Source: Gemmataceae bacterium (lineage in GTDB: Bacteria; Planctomycetota; Planctomycetia; Gemmatales; Gemmataceae). From it: a stretch of DNA of 32,510 bases. Below, piece by piece: positions 1-7,692 of this stretch. The position numbers were made by a program, and so were the translations under genes. The notes below the pieces were generated by a model. That model was not told where the DNA came from and made no database searches. It worked only from the letters and a program-made list of their open reading frames with translations. Location: assembly GCA_019748295.1 (NCBI GenBank), contig JAIEPT010000077.1, positions 1-32,510 of the forward strand. Direction: 5' to 3'. How positions within the stretch are numbered: position 1 is the first letter of the stretch; each line of letters opens with the position of its first letter.

Positions 1-73
1 GAAACCGCCGGATACGATGAGTACGTCCGGTGGTGTGGGAGGACGGGGGAAGTAATTCCCCCTCCTACCCGAT
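1..73 (+). mobile_element. Group II intron 3' end (domains V and VI)
   Basis: Positions 4-34 fold into a canonical domain V. A 9-bp stem (4-12 with 26-34) contains a CGC triad at 6-8 with the conserved G-U wobble (G7 with U31), then a two-base CG bulge at 24-25, and a 3-bp distal stem closed by GATGA. Positions 37-70 form a domain VI hairpin with loop GTAA. In it A67 is left bulged on the 3' side, as expected for the branch-point adenosine, and the intron would end in AT at about 73. The intron body and any reverse transcriptase lie upstream, outside the window. The intron ends 13 bp from the stop codon of the next gene, which is on the opposite strand. The fold was worked out by eye. Confidence 0.83.
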
Positions 74-86
74 TCCCGCAATCGCG

Positions 87-944
87 TTACTTCTTCTTTT
101 CCGGAACGGTCCAGAGGTGGAGCGTGTATTCGTCGCCGTCTTCGCCCTTCACGGTGAGGGTCTGGTCCGGCTTCCAGTCGCCCAGGGTGAAGCGGTGCGA
201 AACGATGCGGGCGCCGGGACGCATGGTTTTCTGGAGGACCGGGCTCAGGCGTTCGCCGAGGTCGTCGCCGATGTAGAGCAGGACGACGTCCGCTTCCTTC
301 ATGTCGCTGACGTTGAGAATATCGCCCACGCGAAGGTCGATGCGATCGGCGACGCCGGCTTCCTTCGCCTTTTGCTTGGCCTTTTCGACGATCTTGGCGT
401 CGATGTCGATGCCGACGCCCTTCTTGGCGCCCAGCTTCTTGATGGGGCGGATCAGCATGACGGCGTCGCCGCAGCCCAGATCGTAGACGGTGTCGTTCTT
501 CGTGATCTTGGCCATCTCGGCCATCTTGTCGACGATGTCTTCGGGAGTCGGTACCCAGCGGACCACGATCTTATCGGTCTTGGCATCCTTCACGCGCAGG
601 TCCACGTCCACCTTCTCGCCGGGCTTGAAGGCGATTTCCTTCGTGCGATAGATCTTCGTGTAATTGTTCGGCTCGATCAGGGCTTCGATCTTGTAGCGAT
701 ACTTGTAGCCCTTTTCGAGAGCCGGCGTGGTGAACTTGCGGACGCCGCCTTTGCCTTCGAGGTTCACGCCCTGGATCGTGACGACCGTTTCCTTGTGGCC
801 GCGCTCGGGGACGAGGATGGTGAGTTCGACAGGGGCCTTCTCAGCCGCGGCTTCTTTCTTGTCTTTGTCTTGAGCCCAGGTTCGGTGCGAGCCGGTCGTA
901 AGCAGACCGACGAGCACGGCAGCGTGCAGGATCCAGAGACGCAT
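87..944 (-). CDS. Exported SAM-dependent methyltransferase with TIGR03000 domain
   Basis: The protein has 285 aa. Residues 1-24 look like a signal peptide ending in WAQ, followed by a Lys/Glu-rich linker. Residues about 39-118 resemble the planctomycete TIGR03000 domain (a small beta domain with GVRKFTTPALEKG and a closing KPGEKVDVDL). Residues about 133-262 are a class I methyltransferase fold: DLGCGD at 155-160 is the SAM-binding motif I, GIDID at 178-182 is the acidic end of strand 2, and the tail PGARIVSHRF matches a planctomycete methyltransferase family. The usual GR after DLGCGDG is replaced by AVML. The substrate is unknown. An exported SAM-dependent enzyme is odd because SAM is cytoplasmic, although the planctomycete cell plan may relax this. 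The ATG at 942-944 is preceded by a weak AAGGGAA ribosome site. It is transcribed divergently from recN. Confidence 0.8.
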   Translation of the reverse strand: MRLWILHAAVLVGLLTTGSHRTWAQDKDKKEAAAEKAPVELTILVPERGHKETVVTIQGVNLEGKGGVRKFTTPALEKGYKYRYKIEALIEPNNYTKIYRTKEIAFKPGEKVDVDLRVKDAKTDKIVVRWVPTPEDIVDKMAEMAKITKNDTVYDLGCGDAVMLIRPIKKLGAKKGVGIDIDAKIVEKAKQKAKEAGVADRIDLRVGDILNVSDMKEADVVLLYIGDDLGERLSPVLQKTMRPGARIVSHRFTLGDWKPDQTLTVKGEDGDEYTLHLWTVPEKKK

Positions 945-1141
945 TTGGGGGTTCCCTTTTTGGCAGTGCGAATGTTCGGTGCGGGCTAGGTTTCGGCCCG
1001 GATTTCACCCTTTTCTACACTGTCCGTGCGCGTTCGTAAACAGTTTGCTTGGTCTGGTTTCATGCTTTCGTCATTGCGCGGCCCCACTTTCGACAGAGGC
1101 GTCGCGGGAATGACCGATGATGCGTAGAATTTGGTGTCCCT

Positions 1142-1169
1142 TGGGAGGGCGAGGAGCCTCGCCCTCCCA
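1142..1169. repeat. Perfect 28-nt palindrome, copy 1
   Basis: Twelve-base arms (1142-1153 and 1158-1169) are perfectly complementary around the loop GAGC. The same palindrome recurs at 6594-6623 with the centre GGCGCC. This copy lies between divergent genes, so it cannot be a terminator for either neighbour; a dispersed REP-like repeat fits better. The rest of the 945-1226 gap must hold the promoters for both genes, but no clear -35/-10 pair was seen. Confidence 0.9.
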
Positions 1170-1226
1170 TTCGTGGTTTTACGCATCCGGGTTGCAGCGA
1201 TTCGTTCCTTCCGCTAAAGCATCGAC

Positions 1227-2927
1227 ATGCTGCGCGAGCTTACCGTCAAGAACCTGGCCGTCATCGAGGACATCCGCGTCGAGCTGGAGGCGGGGTTCTG
1301 CGCCTGGACTGGCGAGACCGGAGCCGGCAAAACCTTGCTCCTGCAAGCGCTCGGCCTCATCATCGGCGAACGCGGCTCCGCGGAACTCATCCGCGAAGGG
1401 GCGGACGAAACAACGATCTCCGGCCGGTTCGAGGCGCCGCAGCCTGCCGTCCGAGCGGAGCTGGAAGAGATTCTGCAATCGCCGCTCGCGGACGAACATG
1501 TGCTCATCACGCGCCGCCTGACGGCCGCGGGACGAAGCCTGGCGTATGTGGACGACATGCCGGTTACCTTGGCCACATTAAGAAAGATCGGCGGCGTCCT
1601 GGTCGATATCCACGGACAACGCGAAAGCCAGGCGCTACTCGATCCGGCCTATCAGCTGCGCATGCTCGATATCTTCGGCGGGCAAGAAGAGCTGAGCGCC
1701 GAGTTCCGCCGGCAGGCGGAAGCCTTGCGCGAGCTGCGTCGGCAACTGGCGGATCGCGAGGCCGGCAAGCAGCAACGACAACGCGAACTGAACCTGCTTC
1801 GCTTCGAGCGCGACGAACTCGATACGGCTCGCCTCAAGTCGGGCGAGCTGAAGGAACTCGCGCAAGAGCGAGAAAAACTGCAGCATGCGCAGGGCATCTA
1901 CGACTTCGCCACGGAGGCATCGAATCGTCTCTACGACGAGGATGGCGCCGTCTTCGAGATCCTCCGCAAGCTGGAGCGCGAAGCGGAGCGTTTCGCCCGC
2001 TTCGACCCGGAACTCGCCGAAATCGCCAAACGGATCGCCGGGCTAGCGGTCGAGACGCAGGATTTGGCTCAGTCGCTTCGGCCGTGGTCCGATTCGCTGC
2101 AGGCCGATCCCGAACGGCTTGAGGAAGTGGAGACCCGTATCCAAATGCTTCGGCGATTGGAGACGAAGTACGCCCGTTCGGTCGATGAATTGATCGAGTA
2201 TCGCAAGACGTTGGATGCCGAAGAAAGCAGGCTCACATCGGCGGAGGAAGATCGCGAAGCCTTAAGCGAGAAGATCCAGACGGCACATCGTTCTTTGCGC
2301 GACACCGGCGTGAAGCTATCGAAAGAGCGAACGAAGTCGGCCAAGAAATTCGCAACGCTTGTTCAGAAGGAACTCGCCGACCTGAGCATGCCCGACGCTC
2401 GCCTCGACGCAGTGCTGACGCCGACGCCGTTGGGCAAAGATTCGCTCGCATGCGAAATCCCCTCGAATGGGCTGGAATCATTGGAGCTGATGCTCGCCGC
2501 CAATCCGGGGGAACCACCCCGGCCGCTCCGCAAAGTGGCGAGCGGCGGCGAGATGTCGCGCACCATGCTTGCGGTCAAAACCGTGCTCGCCGTGAGAGAG
2601 CAGGGGGGCCTCATGATGGTGTTCGACGAAATCGATTCCAATGTGGGCGGCCGGCTCGGCGATGTTCTCGGCGCCAAGCTCGCTGCTTTAGGCCGCACTC
2701 GGCAGGTGGTTTGCGTGACGCATCTGCCGCAGGTCGCATGCTATGCCCGCAGCCAGTGGACCATTCGCAAAGCGAAGAAAGCCAAACGGACGACGACCAC
2801 GATCGAGAAGCTGGATTCGGAAGCCCGCATCGAGGAGCTTTCAAGCATGCTCCGAGGCGCCTCGCGCGGCGAAACGACGCGCAAGGAAGCGGAAGCCATG
2901 CTGCAAGCGGCCAGCAAGAAGTGGTAG
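1227..2927 (+). CDS. recN: DNA repair protein RecN
   Basis: This 566-aa protein has the usual RecN length. It is an SMC-like ATPase that acts in recombinational repair of double-strand breaks. Residues 1-8 (MLRELTVK) are the typical RecN N-terminus. Walker A GETGAGKT is at 29-36, a long charged coiled-coil region runs about 160-370, the ABC signature SGGEMSR is at 439-445, and Walker B MMVFDEID at 463-470 is followed by the VCVTHLPQVAC switch region. All ATPase motifs are intact. The ATG at 1227 is chosen because family homology begins at the first residue; the ribosome site is weak. No LexA-type box was recognised upstream, though I did not search with a defined matrix. Confidence 0.97.
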   Translation: MLRELTVKNLAVIEDIRVELEAGFCAWTGETGAGKTLLLQALGLIIGERGSAELIREGADETTISGRFEAPQPAVRAELEEILQSPLADEHVLITRRLTAAGRSLAYVDDMPVTLATLRKIGGVLVDIHGQRESQALLDPAYQLRMLDIFGGQEELSAEFRRQAEALRELRRQLADREAGKQQRQRELNLLRFERDELDTARLKSGELKELAQEREKLQHAQGIYDFATEASNRLYDEDGAVFEILRKLEREAERFARFDPELAEIAKRIAGLAVETQDLAQSLRPWSDSLQADPERLEEVETRIQMLRRLETKYARSVDELIEYRKTLDAEESRLTSAEEDREALSEKIQTAHRSLRDTGVKLSKERTKSAKKFATLVQKELADLSMPDARLDAVLTPTPLGKDSLACEIPSNGLESLELMLAANPGEPPRPLRKVASGGEMSRTMLAVKTVLAVREQGGLMMVFDEIDSNVGGRLGDVLGAKLAALGRTRQVVCVTHLPQVACYARSQWTIRKAKKAKRTTTTIEKLDSEARIEELSSMLRGASRGETTRKEAEAMLQAASKKW

Positions 2928-3016
2928 CAATGCTTCCCAAATTGCCCATTTCTTCCACGTCCTTGCGTGCCTTGGGCCGATTCTTGCGAATGTTTCTGAA
3001 GTGCCCGCCTTCGCGC

Positions 3017-3044
3017 TTGTGGACCCCAGTCGCACAGTTATAAT
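3017..3044 (+). promoter_or_regulatory. Putative sigma70-type promoter for the TPR gene
   Basis: TTGTGG at 3017-3022 and a perfect TATAAT at 3039-3044 are separated by 16 bp. They lie in the gap between recN and the TPR gene, about 55 bp before the chosen ATG at 3099. The -10 box is consensus and the -35 box is partial, in otherwise GC-rich sequence. Confidence 0.5.
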
Positions 3045-3098
3045 CGGGCCTTCTTGTTCGCCCCTTCTTGGGGCACTCTGCGCATGGAGGCGATACCG

Positions 3099-3839
3099 AT
3101 GAGCAGGACGCTCTCGCTCGTGGACCATTTGCGGCAACGCGGTCGATCGTTGCATCGCCTGGGCTGCAAATTGGAAGCTTTGGCCGCCTGGAATCGTCTG
3201 GCGGCATTTCAAGAACTGCCCGAAGACGCGACGGCCGAGATGCACGAGTACGTCGCGGAGTTGGCGTTTTCGCTCGGTCGATATGACGAAGCCCGTCGCC
3301 GCATCCGTGCCGTGTTGATGCGGATGCCAGAACATCCCTACTGGCATTTCTTGCTCGCCCAGTGCATTGAGCGCGAGCCCAAACGCGAGCTTCGATTGGC
3401 GCTGGCCCACTACCAGCGTGCGACCGAATACGACCCTGAACAGGCCGATTACTGGGCCCATCTTGCACGCTGCGCCGATGCATGCGGCGAGAAGGATATC
3501 GCCGACGACGCGGCCAAAAAGGCATTGGACCTCGAACCGGACCGTTATGAAGTCGTCGATCCGATCGTTTCGATGCGCTGCAAGCAGGGTCGATTCGGCG
3601 AGGCTCGCGACATCTTGCGCTCCGCGATGTTCAGCAATTCGGGCGAACTGCGTTTCCGGCAGCGAGTGGAACGCGTCCGCTTCGAAGAAACGCTGCAAGA
3701 GCAAAAGCCGGCCCCCACCGACCCGGTGTTGCCGTTCGTAGTCCCCATCGAACGCCTCCGCCAACGCCGACAATGCCAAGACGGCGCGCATGGCGTGCAC
3801 CCGTTTTATCCTCCCATCCTTCGGCTCTGGACTGAGTAG
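3099..3839 (+). CDS. Tetratricopeptide-repeat protein
   Basis: From the chosen start the protein has 246 aa. It contains helical TPR-like pairs: LGRYDEARRRIRAVLMRMPEH, an ALAHYQRATEYDPEQADYW unit, and DAAKKALDLEPDRYEVVDP followed by GRFGEARDIL. It is probably a cytoplasmic protein-interaction scaffold, with no signal peptide. The ATG at 3099 has GGAGG at 3086-3090 with good spacing. The reading frame is open upstream to 3054, but the extra residues look non-coding. The C-terminal 30 residues are rich in Pro, Arg and His and carry no repeat. The stop codon abuts the left end of a 194-bp inverted repeat. No specific partner can be named. Confidence 0.75.
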   Translation: MSRTLSLVDHLRQRGRSLHRLGCKLEALAAWNRLAAFQELPEDATAEMHEYVAELAFSLGRYDEARRRIRAVLMRMPEHPYWHFLLAQCIEREPKRELRLALAHYQRATEYDPEQADYWAHLARCADACGEKDIADDAAKKALDLEPDRYEVVDPIVSMRCKQGRFGEARDILRSAMFSNSGELRFRQRVERVRFEETLQEQKPAPTDPVLPFVVPIERLRQRRQCQDGAHGVHPFYPPILRLWTE

Positions 3840-3840
3840 G

Positions 3841-4034
3841 ACACGCCCAAGCCCAGGGGCGAGCGGCAGCGAGCTCCTGGGTTCGCTTCGCGGGAGAGTA
3901 GATGCAAGAGAGTGGAAAGTAGAGAAGACCCCAAGCCATCTGTGTCTTCTCTACTCTCAACTTTCTCTTCTCTCCTCTCTCGCGAAGCGATCCCAGGAGC
4001 TCGCTGCGCTCGCCCCTGGGCTTGGGGGGCGTGT
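3841..4034. repeat. 194-bp long inverted repeat
   Basis: The two ends, about 58 nt each (3841-3898 and about 3975-4034), are near-perfect inverted copies. Both contain ACACGC, CCAAGCCCAGGGGCGAGCG and CAGCGAGCTCCTGGG blocks, with a few small indels. The middle continues as a weaker purine/pyrimidine palindrome around AGTAGAGAAGAC at 3919-3930 and its complement at 3943-3954. The element occupies almost the whole gap between the TPR stop and the next start codon. It codes for nothing recognisable and looks like a MITE-type or REP-cluster element. Confidence 0.88.
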
Positions 4035-4045
4035 AGAATGCACGC

Positions 4046-4747
4046 ATGCTTGAGCCGCCCTTCGAGATCTTGTACGAGGACAACCATTGCATCGCCGTCG
4101 CCAAGCCGACCGGCGTTTCCAGCGCCCACTATCAGGGGACGGAAGAGACCGCCGATCGCCTGATCAAAGCCTACCTGAAGCAGAAGCACGCCAAGCCGGG
4201 GAACGTTTTTCTCGGCGTCGTCCATCGGCTGGATAAAGTCGTTTCCGGCGTGCTGATGTTCGCGCGAACCAGCAAGGCGGCCGCTCGGCTCAGCGAACAG
4301 TTCCGCGAAGCGACCATCGAAAAAACCTACTGGGCCATCGTCGAAGGCGACGTCAACGAAACGGCGGGCTCTCTCGAAGATTGGCTCATCAAGCGCGAGC
4401 AACGGGTCGAAGTCGTCGAACCGCAGTCGGCCGGGGCGAAGCAAGCACTTCTCTATTTCGCGCGGAAAGCGAGCCAGGAAGGGCTTACCTGGATGGAGCT
4501 TCGCCCGCAAACGGGCCGCACGCATCAGCTGCGCGTGCAACTTGCGCATCATGGTTTTCCGATCCTAGGGGATGCGAAGTATGGTTCGATCCGCACCTTC
4601 GGCCAGGCGATCGCGCTCCATGCCCGCAGCCTCACCTTTCTGCATCCGATCCGCTACGAGCCGATCACGCTGACTGCCGAACTGCCCAAACCGTGGCGTG
4701 GCCGATTCGCTCGGCTCTTGCAGGCGGGCAACTGGAACAAGACATGA
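4046..4747 (+). CDS. RluA-family pseudouridine synthase
   Basis: This 233-aa cytoplasmic RNA-modifying enzyme converts specific uridines in rRNA or tRNA to pseudouridine. The motif HRLDK at 60-64 carries the catalytic aspartate (D63), followed by VVSGVLMFARTSKAA. Later blocks are IEKTYWAIVEG and LRPQTGRTHQLRVQLAHHGFPILGDAKYG, both typical of the RluA/RluC/RluD/TruC group. There is no S4 domain at the N-terminus; the catalytic domain starts at once, so it is one of the short members, and the target base cannot be given. Its TGA overlaps the next start codon as ATGA, which suggests translational coupling with the D-glutamate cyclase-like genes. Confidence 0.93.
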   Translation: MLEPPFEILYEDNHCIAVAKPTGVSSAHYQGTEETADRLIKAYLKQKHAKPGNVFLGVVHRLDKVVSGVLMFARTSKAAARLSEQFREATIEKTYWAIVEGDVNETAGSLEDWLIKREQRVEVVEPQSAGAKQALLYFARKASQEGLTWMELRPQTGRTHQLRVQLAHHGFPILGDAKYGSIRTFGQAIALHARSLTFLHPIRYEPITLTAELPKPWRGRFARLLQAGNWNKT

Positions 4748-5766
4748 GCGACCCGGTACTCGATCGCATGCGCGAACTGGCGGCCGAGGACGTCGGCGAA
4801 CGCGGCATTGCGACCGTTCCCGAGCGGAACTTGGTGACCGAGTGCGCGAGCGATTTCGCCCCCGCGTGCCGCAGCATCGCCGAGACGGCGAACGCCCATG
4901 TCGGCATCGTCACCGGGTTTTGGATCCCCTCCGGTCAACCCCCCGCCGGCGAAACGGATGGGCCGCTCGGTGCGCTCTTCCTCGCCCGAGCCTTGATTCC
5001 GCTCGGCATCCGCGTCTCGTTGCTGACGGATGACTTCTGCTCCTCCGCACTCGCCGCGGGTCTGACGACCTGCGGACTCGGCGGCAAGGTTCGGCTCCTC
5101 TCCCTCCCGACGCCGCAAGCATGCCGCGGCATGTCGGCCACCGCATATGCCGATGCCGTCGGCAAGACGCTCGGTCCCGTCACGCACCTGATCGCTGTCG
5201 AACGGCCTGGCCCGACGCATACGATCGCTTCGCTTCAAGCCCAGCTCGGCGCGGAAGCGATCGGCGAAACGCTGGTGGATTTTCTCCACGATGTTCCCGA
5301 AGAGCTGCAAGATCGCTGTCGCACCATGCGCGGGTTCGACATCAGTCCGCGCGTCAGCCCGGTCCACTTCCTCTTCGAGCGAACGAAAGCCGTCACGATC
5401 GGCATCGGCGATGGCGGCAACGAAATCGGCATGGGTAAGTTAACGTGGGACCTCATCCGGGCCAATGTCCCTGGCGGCGGCGCCGTGGCATGTCGTGTGC
5501 CCACGTCTCGACTCATCGTGGCCGGCGTCAGCAACTGGGGGGCGTATGCCCTCGCCGCGGGCGTTGCTCAGATTCGAGGCAAGGCGTGGGCGGGCGATCT
5601 GAGCGATGCCGCCGTCGAGACTCGCTTGCTCAAGCTCATGGTGGAGAAGGGGCCCCTCGTGGATGGGCGACTGGGGAAACCTGCAGTGTCGGTAGACGGC
5701 ATTCCGCTTGAGCGTTACCTCGCCATTCTGTCGAAACTCGCCGCCTTGGTTCGCGGAGGTGCATGA
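4744..5766 (+). CDS. DUF4392 protein, half of a D-glutamate cyclase
   Basis: The protein has 340 aa from the ATG at 4744. It belongs to DUF4392, the C-terminal part of animal D-glutamate cyclase (DGLUCY), which turns D-glutamate into 5-oxo-D-proline. Visible family blocks are TGFWIP with PPAGETDGPLGA at about 57-77, a dinucleotide-like LLTDDFCSSA region, ERPGPT at 153-158 and the signature GIGDGGNEIGMG at 220-231. The upstream open frame (to 4381) overlaps the pseudouridine synthase and is rejected. The start overlaps the previous stop (ATGA), and the end overlaps the DUF1445 start in the same way. I infer that this protein and the next act together. Confidence 0.88.
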   Translation: MSDPVLDRMRELAAEDVGERGIATVPERNLVTECASDFAPACRSIAETANAHVGIVTGFWIPSGQPPAGETDGPLGALFLARALIPLGIRVSLLTDDFCSSALAAGLTTCGLGGKVRLLSLPTPQACRGMSATAYADAVGKTLGPVTHLIAVERPGPTHTIASLQAQLGAEAIGETLVDFLHDVPEELQDRCRTMRGFDISPRVSPVHFLFERTKAVTIGIGDGGNEIGMGKLTWDLIRANVPGGGAVACRVPTSRLIVAGVSNWGAYALAAGVAQIRGKAWAGDLSDAAVETRLLKLMVEKGPLVDGRLGKPAVSVDGIPLERYLAILSKLAALVRGGA

Positions 5767-6560
5767 TGGAACATCGACATGCGACCGGAGCGGAAGTTCG
5801 TCTGTTGGCTCGCGCTGGAAACTTGGATCGCCAAACCTCCGGCCTCGCAATGGGCTATGTGCAGGCGAATCTTGTTGCGGTTCCCAAGAAATACGCATTC
5901 GACCTTCTGCTGTTCTGCCAGCGCAATCCGCGTCCCTGCCCGCTGCTCGACGTGGTCGAAGCGGGCAGGTTCGATCCGCCCTTCCTCGCGCCGGGCGCCG
6001 ATATCCGCACCGATGTTCCGCGCTACCGCGTCTTCGAAAAAGGAACGGTCGTTGAGGAACCCGCCGACGTCGTCTCCTGGTGGAAAGACGACATGGTTGG
6101 CTTTCTGCTCGGCTGTTCGTTCACCTTCGAGAAGGCATTGATGGAAGTCGGCGTCCCGGTTCGTCATGTCGAGACGAAGCGGAATGTGCCGATGTACAAG
6201 ACGAATCTCTTATGCCGTCCCGCCGGCATCTTTCGCGGGCCCATGGTCGTTTCGATGCGGCCGATGACGCCCGGGCAGGCAATCCGCGCGGTCGAGGTTT
6301 GCTCGCGCTATCCGCGTGCCCACGGTGCGCCGATTCACCTTGGCGATCCTTCCGCACTAGGGATCGCCGACCTCGACCGTCCGGATTACGGAGACCCGCC
6401 GACGATGTTGTCCGGCGAAATTCCCGTCTTCTGGGCCTGCGGCGTAACGCCCCAAGCAGTCGCGGTCGAAGCGCAGCCGTCGCTGCTGATCACGCACAAG
6501 CCAGGCTGCATGTTCGTCGGCGATCTGCGCGATGCGGACCTCGAAGGCGCCGGCAACTAA
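5763..6560 (+). CDS. DUF1445 / YcsI-type protein, other half of D-glutamate cyclase
   Basis: This 265-aa protein has the length of bacterial DUF1445 (putative hydro-lyase, YcsI) proteins. Clear family blocks: GYVQANLVAVPKKYAFDLLL at 31-50 followed by FCQRNPRPCPLLDV, DDMVGFLLGCSFTFE at 109-123, RNVPMYKT at 140-147, and KPGCMFVGDL at 246-255. In animal DGLUCY this domain is N-terminal to DUF4392; here it is a separate gene placed second. Its ATG overlaps the DUF4392 stop (ATGA at 5763-5766); a second ATG at 5766 is possible. It converges on the cyanophycinase gene, with a perfect palindrome between them. The product of the pair, 5-oxo-D-proline, would need an oxoprolinase, which is not seen in this window. 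Confidence 0.9.
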   Translation: MMEHRHATGAEVRLLARAGNLDRQTSGLAMGYVQANLVAVPKKYAFDLLLFCQRNPRPCPLLDVVEAGRFDPPFLAPGADIRTDVPRYRVFEKGTVVEEPADVVSWWKDDMVGFLLGCSFTFEKALMEVGVPVRHVETKRNVPMYKTNLLCRPAGIFRGPMVVSMRPMTPGQAIRAVEVCSRYPRAHGAPIHLGDPSALGIADLDRPDYGDPPTMLSGEIPVFWACGVTPQAVAVEAQPSLLITHKPGCMFVGDLRDADLEGAGN

Positions 6561-6593
6561 CCCGCGCTTCGACGAATGCAAACGTCGCGGCGG

Positions 6594-6623
6594 TTGGGAG
6601 GGCGAGGCGCCTCGCCCTCCCAA
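6594..6623. repeat. Perfect 30-nt palindrome, copy 2
   Basis: A fully self-complementary 30-nt sequence centred on GGCGCC at 6606-6611. It is the same repeat as at 1142-1169, extended by one base pair on each side. Here it lies between converging genes and could act as a bidirectional terminator or barrier, although it has no T-tract on either side. Confidence 0.9.
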
Positions 6624-6659
6624 TCCCCAGCGTTTGGTATGAGGGATTCGGACTCGACG

Positions 6660-7565
6660 TCAATCGGCCCGAGGTTCCGCGTTCTTCGCCGTGTTGCCGT
6701 CGCCGGGGCGACGCGATTTCAGGTCAAAGGTGCTTCCTCGCGGCAGCACATGCACCGTGAGCCCGAAGAGGGCGATCGGGTCGCCGGGCTGGCGGCCGAC
6801 TTTGTTGTTGTGAGTCGCCGTCGATGCGTCGACGATCATGACGGCGCCGCTGCCGAGCACTTCCGCTTTTTCGTTTCCTGTGACCACGATGGCAGTGTCC
6901 GCATCGATGCCGATGCCGAGGCACTGAGGCCGGTCGGCGACCGCGGAAAGCAACCGCCCGATGCGTGCGCGCTGAGAGAAATGAGGATCAATGAGCGTGC
7001 CCGGAAGAAAGCCCAGGCCCCGGCGAAACGCGTCGTGCTTGGCCAGCGGCATGATCGGTCCCTTGTCGGTGGCCGCCATGAACTCGCTCATCATGGAAGC
7101 GCCGGCACTTGTGCCGCCGATCGCCAACCCATCGAGGCGGCGCTGGTGCATCAGTTTTTCGACATTGGTCTTTCTCAGCAGATCCACGAGCCTTACTTGA
7201 TCGCCGCCCGTGAAGAAGACGCCGGTGGCATGCGTCATGATCTTGAGATTCGCTTCCGAATCGATTTCTTCGCGTGTCCCGGTTTGCAGTTCGTTCGCCT
7301 CGCGAGCGCCGATCGCCTTGAATGCCTTGCGATATTTCTCCCCCGTGGTTCCCGGATCTCCGAGGGCGGCGGTAATTACGGCGATACGCGCATGGTCGCC
7401 GCCGGACAGCTTCACGAAACGTCGCAGAATTTCGCCGCCATCGGTTTCCTCGGCGCCGCCGATGATCACCAGCGGGCCGATGACGCGAGGAGGATCTTGT
7501 TGGGCTCGTGCGAGGAGGGGCGAGGCGAAAAGCGCCAGGAGGACGATGATTCTTCCAAGCTTCAT
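6660..7565 (-). CDS. Secreted cyanophycinase-like S51 peptidase
   Basis: The protein has 301 aa. Residues 1-22 form a signal peptide (MKLGRIIVLL ... LLARAQ). The mature part belongs to peptidase family S51 (cyanophycinase, CphB/CphE). GPLVIIGGAE at 30-39 starts the domain, FFTGGDQVRL at 117-126 is the family block, GGTSAGAS at 150-157 carries the predicted nucleophile S153 in the nucleophile elbow, and DPHFSQRARIGRL follows. The TAVVTGN-like C-terminal region is present. Cyanophycinases cleave the Asp-Arg polymer cyanophycin to dipeptides; the exported form would digest external polymer. No cyanophycin synthetase is seen here. The role is predicted from family and export signal only. Confidence 0.9.
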   Translation of the reverse strand: MKLGRIIVLLALFASPLLARAQQDPPRVIGPLVIIGGAEETDGGEILRRFVKLSGGDHARIAVITAALGDPGTTGEKYRKAFKAIGAREANELQTGTREEIDSEANLKIMTHATGVFFTGGDQVRLVDLLRKTNVEKLMHQRRLDGLAIGGTSAGASMMSEFMAATDKGPIMPLAKHDAFRRGLGFLPGTLIDPHFSQRARIGRLLSAVADRPQCLGIGIDADTAIVVTGNEKAEVLGSGAVMIVDASTATHNNKVGRQPGDPIALFGLTVHVLPRGSTFDLKSRRPGDGNTAKNAEPRAD

Positions 7566-7692
7566 CGGATTGCGGCTCCAGTAGAGAGTACAAACCGCGT
7601 CGGTTCATCCGAGGATTGTCGCGGCAGGGAGAGAGCCATCCCTTCGGCAAACCCCATGCCCCTGAATGATCGCATCAGGATCAAACGCGATG

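Noticed and set aside
1142..1169. Rho-independent terminator
   Set aside because: The palindrome lies between divergent genes, has no T-tract and has a second copy elsewhere, so a dispersed repeat is the better reading.
4381..4743. Upstream extension of the DUF4392 frame
   Set aside because: It overlaps the pseudouridine synthase in another frame and has no family similarity; the ATG at 4744 with ATGA overlap is the natural start.
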